From Botryotinia globosa (lineage: Eukaryota; Ascomycota; Leotiomycetes; Helotiales; Sclerotiniaceae), in NCBI GenBank assembly GCA_014898425.1, contig RCSZ01000001.1, positions 2,356,001-2,420,000 on the forward strand: a stretch of 64,000 nucleotides of DNA, written 5' to 3'. The notes beneath the pieces were generated by a model, which was not told the origin of the DNA, ran no database searches, and saw only the letters and a program-made list of their open reading frames with translations. Numbering within the stretch: the first letter of the stretch is position 1; each line of letters opens with the position of its first letter. Below, one piece after another: positions 35,201 through 46,484 of the stretch. Made by a program: the position numbers and the translations under genes.

Positions 35201-37712
35201 GTATAATCCATTTGTATCACATAATGTAATCAGAGTTGGTTTTGATGAGACGAAGATACCCAGGAGGTACAAGCGACATGTGCTGCGTAGAAGGCATGGA
35301 AGTGAGTGAGCCAGAGCAAGAGCCAGAGCAAAAATTGGTAAAGGAAGTCAATTTGATGGTAACATTCAGAGAATCACTAGGACAAAATTGTTAGTTCTCA
35401 GGTCGCGGGAAAGTGCCTGTTTTGGGAGGAATAGAATTCAAAGTGGCTTCTGTGAAGGTAGGCCTGCATAGGTCTGGCGTCTAATTGGCATCAGCCATTG
35501 TTTCCTATATTTGGTATTCCTTGTACTTCTAAACCATCATCTTCTATTCAGGGCTAGTTATAGTAAAAATACAATTTGGGAAGGTCCTAAAGGCCAGATA
35601 GTTGGCAGCAATGTAAGTAGATGAGAAGAGCTCTTTGATGTGGGAATTGCCTTCTAATAGACCATGATGCAACCCTGTGACTATATTTGGATCTTCTAAA
35701 AAGGTGGCATGTTGCTATGCGGGCCTCGACTTTTCAAGATCAAAGCAGTGATGGGAGCCGTTGGGATCTAAAAAATAACATATTCTGGGCGACATGCAAG
35801 TCGAACTCACCAAACCCAAATTTAGAATTGCTGGGAGATAGAGACGATGTTAATTCAAAACCTGTGTTAGCAGCTGCGGAAATTATGCTGTGATATTGTG
35901 GGACCTATCGATATGTCAAGAAAAGTAACTCTCTTTGTAGTCATGGTAGCAACTTAGAAGATGCTAGCACTTTAGGACGGTCATGCTATATGGATAAAAT
36001 GGGAATAAAGACTTGGGGGTGATCGTCATAGTCCGGGTAGGTTTGATTCTCGTAGTTGTTTTCGAAAGATACTTTGAGTTGTGTTGATACCAGGTGGTCA
36101 TTTTGATGTTGATTTTGATACCGGTAGTGCTGACTGGAGTGGTTTCGGCTTGTCCGCATGGATACCTACCGATGACGAAATGATGGAAATTGCATTCTGA
36201 GTTGAAAGCCAAGGAGAGAGCTTTGCGATAGCAAGGCGGGAGATTTGCTTCGCACTTTTTGCTCCATCAAATCATACGTAGCGTGAGCCATTGCAGAGAG
36301 GATCTGTCTCTGCACCCGAATGCGTTCTGGTTCTGTGCTCCAAGGTCTTTCAAGAATGGTTCCGGTAGAGATTCTATCTCTGTTTATAGCAATTCTCAAG
36401 TTGTACCTTCAATCTCAACAAAGTCGATCGATGGTGCGTGCTTTTGCCCAGGGCGATGTTCTCTAGCTTTGATTCCATATGCACTATGCCATTTTTGATG
36501 AACGGTGTCAGGTATATGACTGGATTCTAGTGTCCAATAGTGCCAGCGGTGATTGGACCTTAGTAGTTACAAATAATCCTATGATAAGCTGTTTTGGTAA
36601 AACTCAGAAAGGACCTCACAGACTGGTAGGAGGTACGTCTCCTATGGCAATCGTAGTCCGATATGGGTTATCAAACAAGACGGCAGCAATAAGCCGCACC
36701 ACACCCTCACTGCCCTACATCCGTCACAGATTCACAGCACCAGTCACAAAACCTTACAGGTCCTTGATATGAAGCGTAATTCTTTCAATTCCTTGCAGAC
36801 GTGCTTGCTAGATCTCCCATTTACTGAATGGACGCCTATCCTAAGTTCTGTTATGATCTTGACTGCCGAAAGTGTAACAGGGACGCAATTGCTTCCACCA
36901 CCATATGTTAGGCATTGCACTCTGTATGGACCTTCTTGTATAGAACAATCACGGAGCACTCGCTTTCCGATAAAGTGATATCTTGACGTATAGTTCTTGA
37001 CGATACATATCCTGCTCGCAAATCAAAATAGAGTCAGAAGTCTTCGAGGTCTTCCTCACAATTGGTTCCTTTGACGAATGGCCTGTTTTGACCGATTGAG
37101 GTGTCCTTTGAAAAGAGAGGTTCGATTGCAATTGCGATCAAGAGAATAAGAAACCAACTTTAATCAACGTTTCTTGAGCTCTGACCATATTTCTCGGTCT
37201 CCTCTTTTTGTATCCTCGCCGCGAGGTAGATCGCCTATAAGTCTAACGTTGGAGTCGTAGAAATCGTGGTACGAAATAAACAGTTCTCTCGATTTCTGTA
37301 GATGGTCAGAGAACAGTTCGTAAATTCTGATAATTACTAAGCCAAAGTGTGGTAATGGCTGTTTGCTGTGTTTTTTTACCCGTGAAAAGCTTTTCTCGCA
37401 CTCAGTGAGTGGTCATTCACAACACAGTCGGTAAACATATCATTGGAGTTTATCTTTTTTTTTTTCATTGAGCATCTGTAGCTACTAGATATTCCACTAA
37501 TGCCTAATACCGGCTAATTAAAGAGGCAATACGGTATCTAATCAAATCAGAATGTTTTGTAGTGATCTTCCATCCTTCTTCCAAGGGTATTGATCCATAT
37601 CTCCAGCGAAAATCGTGCAGTGTCATGTCATAAAATGCATGCATGCAAATAATATCATATCATATCCCATCGCATTCCGTCCAAACCATTCGCCAACTCC
37701 GATGTTAATACT
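32246..37712. other. 5.5-kb gene-poor region
   Basis: No gene is supported. The left part (32.9-34.9 kb) is packed with microsatellites and TACCTAGGTA-like motifs: TA repeats near 33170-33210, GTAG runs near 33355 and 34582, GAGGTTGGGGTT near 33965. The right part (35.1-37.2 kb) has normal base composition and scattered frames without family resemblance; the stretch 36166-36480 on the minus strand could be a coding relic. Confidence 0.5.
34206..34244. repeat. (TTCTCA)n hexamer repeat
   Basis: Six copies of CATTCT/TTCTCA in tandem. Confidence 0.92.
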
Positions 37713-38267
37713 CTAATGAGCACTCATTGCGCCCATGCTATCGTTCTTGGGTCCGGTCTTCTCCATTGACTGCGGGGTGAGGTAATGTTAGTCTTTGCTT
37801 TGATAGAATTTGAGTGCATACGGGAAAGGGTATACATACCGAACCGTGTTGTGCCTCTCCCTTCTCGAGAATGGTCTTGATGATATCATCCTCAACCTTG
37901 GTGTCAAACTCGTTCACCAATTGAGACTCTGAAGCTTCATCGTGAGAACCTTGAGCTCCGTGCCTAGAAGTTTAGTGTGTTAATTTGATGATCAAAAGAA
38001 TAACTCAAGGCTATATGAATGTTCCGATGTAGAAGAAAGTGCTGGTGTAAAGCTCAAGCTTCAGATAGAGTGTGGGGTGATGATGAGGGGAAGAGCTTAC
38101 TTGTGTGTAACGAAGACCTTGAAGAGACCGACAACTTGTGCAAGAGGAATGCTCTTGTCTCCCTTCCACTTCTTGAGATCTTCCTCTGAGTCTACAAAGA
38201 CGATGAAGTCCTCATCGGTCTTGGTACCCTTGTAGTGAATCTTGGTTTGGGATCCTGAAGCCTTCAT
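37713..38267 (-). CDS. RTC3: RTC3-like SBDS-domain protein, 115 aa
   Basis: Resembles yeast Rtc3/YHR087W, a small protein with the fold of the N-terminal domain of the ribosome-maturation factor SBDS; it is linked to RNA metabolism and stress. Exons on the minus strand: 38101-38267, 37840-37963 and 37713-37769; introns of 137 and 70 bp, joined in frame. The segments KIHYKG, DFIVFVDSEEDLKKW, SIPLAQVVGLFKVFVTHK and NEFDTKVEDDIIKTILEKG follow the SBDS N-terminal pattern. The length agrees with Rtc3 (about 110 residues); domains II and III of true SBDS are absent. A short Ser/Met-rich tail is encoded by the last exon. Rtc3 stands for restriction of telomere capping; the telomerase gene 36 kb away is presumably coincidental. 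Confidence 0.85.
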
Positions 38268-39141
38268 GATTGCGGTTGTGTTCTTGATTGAAAGAAGATA
38301 ATTGCTATGTAGTTGAAATAATTATTGATCGTTGGTATTCGTGAGGTCGTTTGCTTTGATTGATTGATTTGTTTGTATGAGAGAGGAAAGGGACGTAGGG
38401 AGAGGAACGTTGGCTGGTTTTGTAGCTCAATCAGATTGAGTCAATTTGTTGGCAGCTGCAGTTTTCGTTCCTGGTGTGGTTTCAACCCCTCATTATTATG
38501 ACGTCACATTCCAGGTTTCACTCTAACCTTTCATCTCACACGACTCGTTTTTGACCATTTGGAGTGGGGTCGACTGGGTCTCATAATTTCATTACTATGT
38601 CTTATTTTTGCTTGGAAGCGTATGGATGAATCTATATCATTTATTGCGTGTCATACACTCGTCGGCGCCATCCGTTTAATTACATTGGGATGGGATCAAA
38701 ACATTCAACCCCACCATAAATACTCGTAATGAGGAGGGTGTTACGTCACTGCCAAACCAGCCATTCGCCATGTACTTACTTACCAAGTATAACACAATTT
38801 GCAAGAGGATTAATGATATCTCATCGTAATGCATATTATAACAGCCGCCTCAAGAAACAACACGAAAGTAGTCTGATCTTTTGGCCACCTTGCAATTAAG
38901 CAAGTGTCAGACACTTACTAATTATGTTTCTCGATGCCTTTCTTCACAGGTCGAACGGTGCTCCTTCGATTATCCTTCTTTCCACCGCAGGAAGTTGAGA
39001 CATCCTTTGTAGAGACATCTTCCATCAAGAACGATTACATATGAAATAAGCAAATATTGGAATCATATGGAGTTCAAATCTCCGGAGTATCCATCTTACT
39101 CGAGGAGATATTCTCGCTTCCACTGTCCATATATGTCAGAA
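38268..39141. other. Intergenic region, promoter of the RTC3-like gene
   Basis: About 0.9 kb between tandem minus-strand genes. A pyrimidine-biased stretch precedes the start codon on the minus strand. No gene or repeat was seen. Confidence 0.45.
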
Positions 39142-39985
39142 CTACTTCAGTTCATAGCAGATTGTGTTTAAGGAAATTCTCACAAAGTCCATAACATCCT
39201 GCGCGGATTCAGGGTTGGGTTCTGATAGCCATTTCCTTAACTGCTTTTGTCCATCGGTCGCACTAGCAGTACGAGCAAGTTCTGGGACACTGTGACAAAC
39301 ATCGCTGAGTATATTTCTCGTATGTTCCGTCATGGTGTTACCGACGTGGCTGAATGGCAGAAGCTCATATTGAGCATCGACTATTTTGGAAGATGGAACG
39401 ATACAAAGTTGTCTCTGAAAAGGCTGCACTATTGAGAGGAATTGCGGTACTGATATCAGAGGTAGAATTGGCATCTTGAAAGCCGGCATCAAGCTAGGGT
39501 TATGTTAAAAAGAGCCATGTCCCAAGTTATGATTCTTAACTCCTAATACCTGATTTGAAGATCCATAAACTCTTTCAAGCCATTGTCGTTGCTGCCCTCT
39601 TCGCGGAGAAGAAAAATTATCCCTACATTGCGACCTCCAGTCTGGTGATAGAGTCTCTCGACTCGGGCGGATAGATCTACGATGGTTTGCATATCTATTG
39701 AAGAGAGCAATAGAAATCTGAAAAACTCTTGTTCGCCTGTCTTACTCTGCATTGGGAGTGATATATCATGTGTGTTCAGAGTCGTTTCTGTCTATTTGTC
39801 AGTATTGGATGCCGAGGATCATCTCAGTAACCTGACCTTTCCACTTTGGCATCTTCTCCATCAGTAAAGTGGAAGGCAATGAAACCCATTGTTGTCTTTT
39901 GCGAAGTGATGAACAAAACATCGTTATTTTGCCTTGGCCGTTTTACCAACTTCGTGCGTTGTTTGAATGGGAATATTGGTTGGTA
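39142..39985 (-). CDS. Unidentified spliced gene, at least three exons
   Basis: I do not recognise a family. The last exon (39142-39493) joins in frame to 39550-39791 or nearby through a 56-bp intron (39494-39549, GTATTA...CCTAG). The join gives FMDLQI then SLMPAFKMPILPLISV, with RVERLYHQTGGRNVGIIFLL just before. A further 5' exon (39837-39985) reads FPFKQRTKLVKRP and TTMGFIAFHFTDGE, connected by a short intron whose exact donor I could not settle. The start codon is unresolved and may lie further upstream, before about 40030. Alternation of hydrophobic strands and helices suggests a globular alpha/beta protein. No catalytic motif is evident. Confidence 0.55.
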
Positions 39986-40470
39986 CTATTGCCTTCTCAA
40001 AGAGATGAGTCTTTCTTAGCGCCATCTTGGGAAACCATGAGAGCGACGATCTATGAATTTCAGAAAAATGACCGACCTTACGCATAAACACAGCCTCAAA
40101 GAAATTGTAGAAAGTGCATGATACTTGTTGATAGTTTTTACATTTGATGAGTTAACATATATATCTGAGCATCTTGACCTTCTTCCTACATCATCCGGGA
40201 GAGAATGGATGAGCTCGGCGTCCTTAGAGCTCCCATTTCTCCTACTTTGTGTGAATTCTCCTCCCCTTATTGTTATTTGTACCGTGAGGGGTATACGTCA
40301 CTTGCCTCCACAGCTACAGATTTCTCAACATCCATCTTCCTCCCTACATCCTACTCATGGGGATACTCTATATATGTAGGTGCCAAGTGCTCCCCAAACG
40401 CCTTTTTATATATAGAAGGGGTGCTCTTCACCCTTGTGCAACTGTTATGTTCCGCAATTCGACTGGAAAT
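39986..40470. other. Intergenic region between two minus-strand genes
   Basis: About 480 bp, likely the 3' UTR of the OPA3-like gene and the promoter or first exon of the unidentified gene. A plus-strand open frame at 40205-40801 runs into the OPA3-like gene and is an antisense shadow. Confidence 0.45.
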
Positions 40471-41138
40471 TCATGATATCCATGTCAACTTTTTCTTTCC
40501 ATTGGCATTCCGAATTTCCTCCAACGCCTGTTCAAGTACTTCCACACGCTCTTGTTGCCTTTTCTGTGCTTCCTCTAGTTCTTTCTGCCGCAGGTTCAAC
40601 TCCTCTTCCAGTCTTTGTAGCTCTGCCAATTTTTCGGCGTTCGAATCGGGTTTTGACTGGGTTTTGATATATTCGTACATCAACAAGCTTATGGCGACTG
40701 AAAGAATAAACGTATCGCCGATAACATCAGCAAAGAGATCAACCGCTCTGGTCTCTGTCAAAGGTCTGAACCTCCGTCTCCAAACACTAATATTTTCTTG
40801 ATTGTGATGGTGTGCCTTTTTCGCAGCCTCTTCCGCCTTGGTCTGCTCTTCTGTCTTTACAGTTGGAGTCTCCGCCTTTTCCCTGGCTCTCTTTTCGGCT
40901 TGTTTGTCCCGTAATAGGTTTACTTGGATTCTCATATTCCATTGATGCATTGCTTGTCCGCCTCTAGCTGCTATCGCCCGGAATCTCTGGTGCTCATGAG
41001 CCTGTCTCTTGATCCAATTCTTAGACGTGTTAGCTTGCATCTTTCCAAATACAATATGGTAAGTCAACATACTGCACCATACTTGGAGATATGCCTCACG
41101 AAGAGGGATCCTAGTTTGAATAGAGGAAGCGCGACCAT
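40471..41138 (-). CDS. OPA3-like mitochondrial protein, 204 aa
   Basis: OPA3 family proteins associate with mitochondria and affect morphology and lipid homeostasis; the human gene is mutated in optic atrophy. Exons on the minus strand: 41073-41138 (22 codons) and 40471-41019. The 53-bp intron starts GTATGT, contains GCTAAC as a likely branch site and ends TCTAAG. The first exon reads MVALPLFKLGSLFVRHISKY, typical of the family start and of a mitochondrial signal; the next begins NWIKRQAHEHQRFR. The signature RPLTETRAVDLFADVIGDTF is followed by a hydrophobic stretch. An extra charged insert (about residues 60-95) and a C-terminal coiled coil (EELNLRQKELEEAQKRQQE) are present. It shares a 565-bp promoter with the Polo kinase gene. 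Confidence 0.87.
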
Positions 41139-41703
41139 AATGAGTGGTTGAGGATCTTAAACGACACTTTTATACTGCAGTTGCCATTGACATATTGTAA
41201 TGCAATGTAAGCTCAGCCAGATATCTATGAATTGTATCCATAATGCATTTCGAGGCAAGATATTGGATAAGCATCCAGCAGGTAATTTAACTTAGTCAGC
41301 CTGGTTATTTGTTGGTGTCAGAGTGGGTGGTGTAATTTTGGTGGAGTAGATATTCTAAGCAACGATGGAAGGTTTTCGGTGTTTCGTGGCTTTGTTGCTG
41401 TATCAACCAAAAAAATCAAGCTTGTTCCCGCCCAGACCAGCAGAACCCTTTCGAGGCTGTTTACAATTAATTGGAATAATACCTAGGTGACTACCTACGT
41501 GAACAAGATAAAAGTACTTTGTTCCTACACCACCGGCACCCATCTTTTTGATCTTATCAGCCTCATCATATTCACTGTCTTTAATCGCTTGACAACGTTG
41601 ACAGTAAATTGCTAGCTATCCGAGGGAGAATGTATTCGGACAATAATTAAATACCCAACTGTAAGTCATAATTCTGCTTTCAAAAATTATACAACCATCC
41701 GTC
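41139..41703. promoter_or_regulatory. Bidirectional promoter between OPA3-like and Polo kinase genes
   Basis: 565 bp between divergent start codons. It includes ACCTAGGTGACTACCTACGT near 41480. No TATA box was evident. Confidence 0.5.
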
Positions 41704-44700
41704 ATGGAGGAAGTGAACATCCACAGATTATCTCAACATTGGACACCAAAAATTAGTCTGGTAGCATTATCAGACGCAGAAGAAGCCGCAAAAAGACAAA
41801 GACCATCTTCGACTCAGATCTCCGAGTTTTCCAATAGACATGGCTCCATGCTGGGGCGATTTGTATATGGTCATCCAGGATGTGCAGACAAAGGGCACTT
41901 GGAACTTCATTATCCCAAGCTCGTATGGGAAATAGTACCGCTCGAGATAGAAATCTTAGATATCATAGGATGCATTCTATCTCGATTCAGCAGCCCTTCC
42001 GCCAATTGTGATCGAATGTCGCCAAAAAACCAGCACGCTGTATTATTCTTTACTGACTACCGTACCATCCAGGCTTATTGTGCTCACGACGACACCGAAC
42101 TGAAAAAGTTTCATGAGGTGATACAACTAGATCTCGAATACAGGCGCTTGCAGGTTGACGAAAGATTCAAAGAACAAACCTACGAACAGTTCACGAAAAC
42201 AGCTTTCAAAACCATTTACCGTTACCTCATCTGGGAACAAGAATTTCCCTGTAACGAAGCAATGGACGCGTTATCGCCCAGAGATGTCAATACGAATATT
42301 CGTACGAAAACAGCAGTGCAGAAAACAGCTCCCCCAACCAAGCTAGCAAGGGAAAAGGATCACCCTCCACCACCACCTAGTGAGGTACCAGAACCACCAT
42401 GTTCGGATCGAAAAGATGGATCTATATACAAGACCGGCCGTTGTCTTGGAAAGGGTGGGTTTGCTATTTGTTACGAAGGTCAACTTAAAGGGACAAGGAA
42501 GAGGTACGCTTTGAAGATTGTCAAAAGCCATATGTCACAGAAGAAGATGGAGCAAAAGGTCAGCCCAATGGACCTTGATAACAGTAATTTCATGAACTAA
42601 ACCCGTGTGATAGTTTCAAACCGAGCTCCAAATCCATTCAAAGATGAATCATCCAAATATTGTTCGATTCTACCGAGCGTTTTCACACGATCAATGCACT
42701 TACATAGCTATGGAACTCTGTCCTAATGGTTCGTTAATGGATATGGTCAAAAAGAGAAAGTATCTTACGGAGCCGGAAGTTCGTTTCTACACTGTCCAGA
42801 TTGCTGGAGCTATCAAATATATGCATGCAAGAGGCATAATACACCGCGATCTTAAGATGGGAAACATTTTTTTGGACAAGGATATGAATGTTAAGATTGG
42901 TGATTTCGGACTAGCAGCATTGCTCATGTCGAATAAGGATATGGCAGCATGCAGAAGGACTACTCTATGTGGAACGCCAAATTATATTGCGCCAGAAATT
43001 CTTTCCAAAAACAATGGTGGGCACGATCATGCAGTCGACATATGGAGTTTGGGTATCATTATGTGAGTCGACATTTCGTAGTTCTATAAATGTCTCCATA
43101 TCTGACCTAATATGCTTCAGTTTTGCCATGCTTACCGGAAAACCACCATTTCAGTCCGCTACAGCCGATGAGATTTATCGACGTGCAAAGGAAAGAGAAT
43201 ACACGTGGCCACAACATTTCGTCAGTGCCAATATGATCTCACCAGAGATTCAAGATTTGGTATCCACCATGTTACAGGATGCAGAAGAACGTCCACATCC
43301 AGACATCATCGTGCAACATCCGTTTTTCACTTGCGGCTGGATGCCCCAGGTTGAGGAAATGAGTGCTGATCTACTAGAGGATCCTCCAAGGCCCGATCAA
43401 TTCCCTTCAGTCGTTGTCAAACCTGGCAAGCCAAATCCATACGCTCGAAGCCTCAAGAAGTTATGTATCAAATGTGAAGTTGGTCCTTGGACTCCAAAAA
43501 AGCAGTATACAAGTCTTTACAAGGAGTGTGCTTTAGAAGAGAAAGCCGGTCTTACGCCTAATGTGCCACTCGCTGAGGGTATTGTCTACCGTCCGTATTC
43601 CGAATATGTCAGAGAGCAAAACCAGCAAAGTATCGAAGAGAAAGCTGCCACTGAGATGGAGGCATCTAGTACAGTCGTGGATTCGCTCGTTTCAGATCTC
43701 GCAGAGTCGAGTCTTGCGCCGTTGGCCAAAAAGCCCCTCTCACAAAGAACCGTTTCTCAAAGAGTTGCTAGTCAAAGCTTTGCGGCGCAGCAGCGCATCA
43801 AAGATCAGCCATCGAGTACTATTCCAATCAGAGGCACCCTCCCTCGACGACCGATCCAAAGAGAAACCAACACTAGAGAGCCGGCCAGCAACACAACAGC
43901 CGAGACCAAGCCTCCCCGTAGTATTCTCAAGACGAAAGCTATTCCGTCTGTTCCACAAATCTCTTCCGAAGCTGAAGGGCGCCTTGCAGCCGATTTGGTG
44001 GACGAGTTGCAAAAGGCGGACGAGGAAAGAAAATCACAGGAACTAAAGAAAAAACAGTCTACTAAGAAGATTGTTTCGCTATTTTCACCTCAAGAAAAAT
44101 TGGAGTGGCTACCAGGTAGCAAACCAGACCATATTCTCGAAGGCCTACAACGTCTCCAGGTTGAGCTAGATCGAGCTTTAAACAGTAGATCCATTGCAGC
44201 CACTCCCAAATCTAGACCCACAACCCCTGCTATAGTTGTGAAGTGGGTAGATTATACCAACAAATATGGGCTCGGATATATTCTCAGCAACGGAAGTGTG
44301 GGTTGTGTCTTTAGGGAAACACCGGCTGGTTCTCCAGAAAGTGAGGACAACGTCATCGCACCTTCTTGCATTGTTATTCGCGACGGAGAGAGGCATCTCG
44401 CGAATCGAACCAACAAATTGTACGCACACAGGCATCAGATTATTCCGATTTCTGGTCCCAGTGTAGAATTTTATGAAAGCAAGGGTGAGAGGGGAATGGT
44501 GCGTGGATCGGTCCCTGCCAAGACTTACAGAGTTGCTGAAAGTCCAGAGGGCCGACCCGGCAGACTTCCTCTAGGTATAGATTCCTTTGATAATCGCAAG
44601 CGAGAAAAGATTTGTCTATGGAAGAAGTTTGGCAATTATATGTTTGCTTACGGCAGAGATGCCGAGTATCCTTATGAATCATGGACAGCCGGTCAGAATC

Positions 44701-45314
44701 CCGAGGCTACTGTAAACAGTACAGTTATCACGTTTTATCAGCGATGGGGAGATGTCGGCTGCTGGGGATTCAGTGACGGCCATTTTCAGTTCAACTTTCC
44801 CGATCATACTAAAGTCGTCCTTTCGGCGGATGGATTCTGGTGTGATTTCTATCACCTTTCTTTCGAATGTGCACGAGAGCTCACGGAAAATGGAACGCTT
44901 CCGACGACTGCCCTTGATGAGCGACAGCATCTTTCTTATCCTCTGCAAACACTTCTAAACTTTATGGCTAAGCCGTCGAGGGCAGTGAAACCCACTTCAC
45001 GCAAACGTCCCGAGATTGATCCGATGATTCAAGGTCTTCCCCAAGCAAATGACTTTAGGAGAAAAGTTGAATTTATCAGATGTGCAGTTAAAGAGTGGGT
45101 ACAAAACGGTGGTCTGGGAATCAGCGATATGGAACCCAAGACACGTTTACGATGGATGGGACATCGTGAAATTTATGACGATAAGAAGCTCAAGCATGTT
45201 TGGACTACAGTTGGGGGGCGTCGCGGAGACGAGAGACGAGTTGCATGGTATGATCCTCGCAATCCGCAGGAAGTAATTTTCGATGCCGAAGTTAATGGAG
45301 TTATGGTTGAATGA
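41704..45314 (+). CDS. Polo-like kinase (Cdc5/PLKA type) with N-terminal extension, 1165 aa
   Basis: Serine/threonine kinase of mitotic entry, spindle poles and cytokinesis. Exons 41704-42558, 42614-43062 and 43121-45314, in frame; introns of 55 and 58 bp. The kinase domain starts near residue 240: GKGGFAICYEG (glycine loop), YALKIVK (ATP-binding Lys), IIHRDLKMGNIF, DFGLAAL, and activation segment RRTTLCGTPNYIAPE with the conserved Thr. The Polo-box region begins near residue 806 with KWVDYTNKYGLGYILSNGSV; the second box keeps the phosphopeptide-binding His and Lys in FPDHTKVVLS near residue 996. The 186 residues before MDALSPRDVNTNI are not part of the family and look globular (YPKLVWEIVPLEIEIL, HAVLFFTDYRTIQAY). 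Translation from the internal ATG 42262 would give a conventional 979-residue kinase. Confidence 0.93.
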
Positions 45315-46484
45315 TTGGGTCTTTGGGGTTTTCCAAATTACGACAAATTTCAGAATTCAGCATTAGCTGCACGATTAAGAAATATCATAAATAGTAATAT
45401 CGCTGGTGGGAATTAGGAGTTCTTGGGAGTATCAATTGATATATTGGGGAGTTTGGGGTCGATGGCATTCGTCGTGCAATACGTGCACGGCGTCGTTATT
45501 CATTCTCGAACAAGAATAAATTCTGGTTGCTGTATTTTTTTCTTGTCTCATTCATTCATCAAGTTCAAATACCTCTTTGCATGCATAGCATCTGGATTGG
45601 AGTTTTGCGTCCTTCATAAAAATCATGAAGTTCGATGAGCGAGCGGGACTCTTGCTGGTGCTTTTCATTGGCTTTTGGTTCCTTTTACCTGTTTTCAATT
45701 TTAGCTGAGCTGATAAATTGTTTTCTCGTCGGCTGATGGGAGGGCACTTCATTTTAGGAATGAGCACTTTCGCCCGGACAGTACTTAGATACTAGATTAA
45801 TGGCACACATAAAGCGTACTACATGGCTTCCTTGTTGTGATAGTGTTGGTGGATTCTGTTATTCGCTGTGACATATCGTGACATATTCGTACTATTTTTC
45901 CGTTCGTGAAACTTTGGGTATATTGATTAAACCAGCTTGAGTGCAATCGCCAGAGTGAAGAAGTGGGCAAATGCAGTGATTGTCTCAGATGAGGAAATGA
46001 ATTATGTTACTAAGGAATAACACAGAAGAAGCCCTCGAGGATTTGAGGGGGGAAGGAACCGACAACCGAATTTTATAAAAGTGAATGGAAGAGATAGGCA
46101 AATTGACAGTGCTTTTGTCGGGCAATAGGAATTTCATAAGGGAATGGATATTGTCGGTTTGACTTCTGGAAAGAAGAGTAAAATGAGACGCTTGTATCAT
46201 GATGCTTACGTGATTGCGATGAGGGAGAGGCAAATTGAGCATTGGAGAAGCATCAGGCGGGAAAGAATAGTTTAGATAAAGATCGAGACAAAAAGCTTCA
46301 AAGATAATGAAATGAACAGTGTGTCTCCTGTCCCCTGATGTTACATCTATAGACTCTCTGATTTTAGTGAAATACGTTACGTTGTACTATCCTGCAATTA
46401 AATACTTCTCGATCGCATAGCATCCAATCCATGAAGCTTCTTCGACTCATTCGCACCGAAAATCCCTCTCTTCTATCACATCGC
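45315..46484. other. Convergent intergenic region
   Basis: About 1.2 kb between the Polo kinase (+) and phosphate permease (-) genes, presumably both 3' UTRs. Only short frames without family resemblance. Confidence 0.5.

Noticed and set aside
39050..39095. Possible tRNA, because of a GTTCAAATCTC B-box-like sequence
   Set aside because: No matching A box, acceptor stem or cloverleaf could be drawn.
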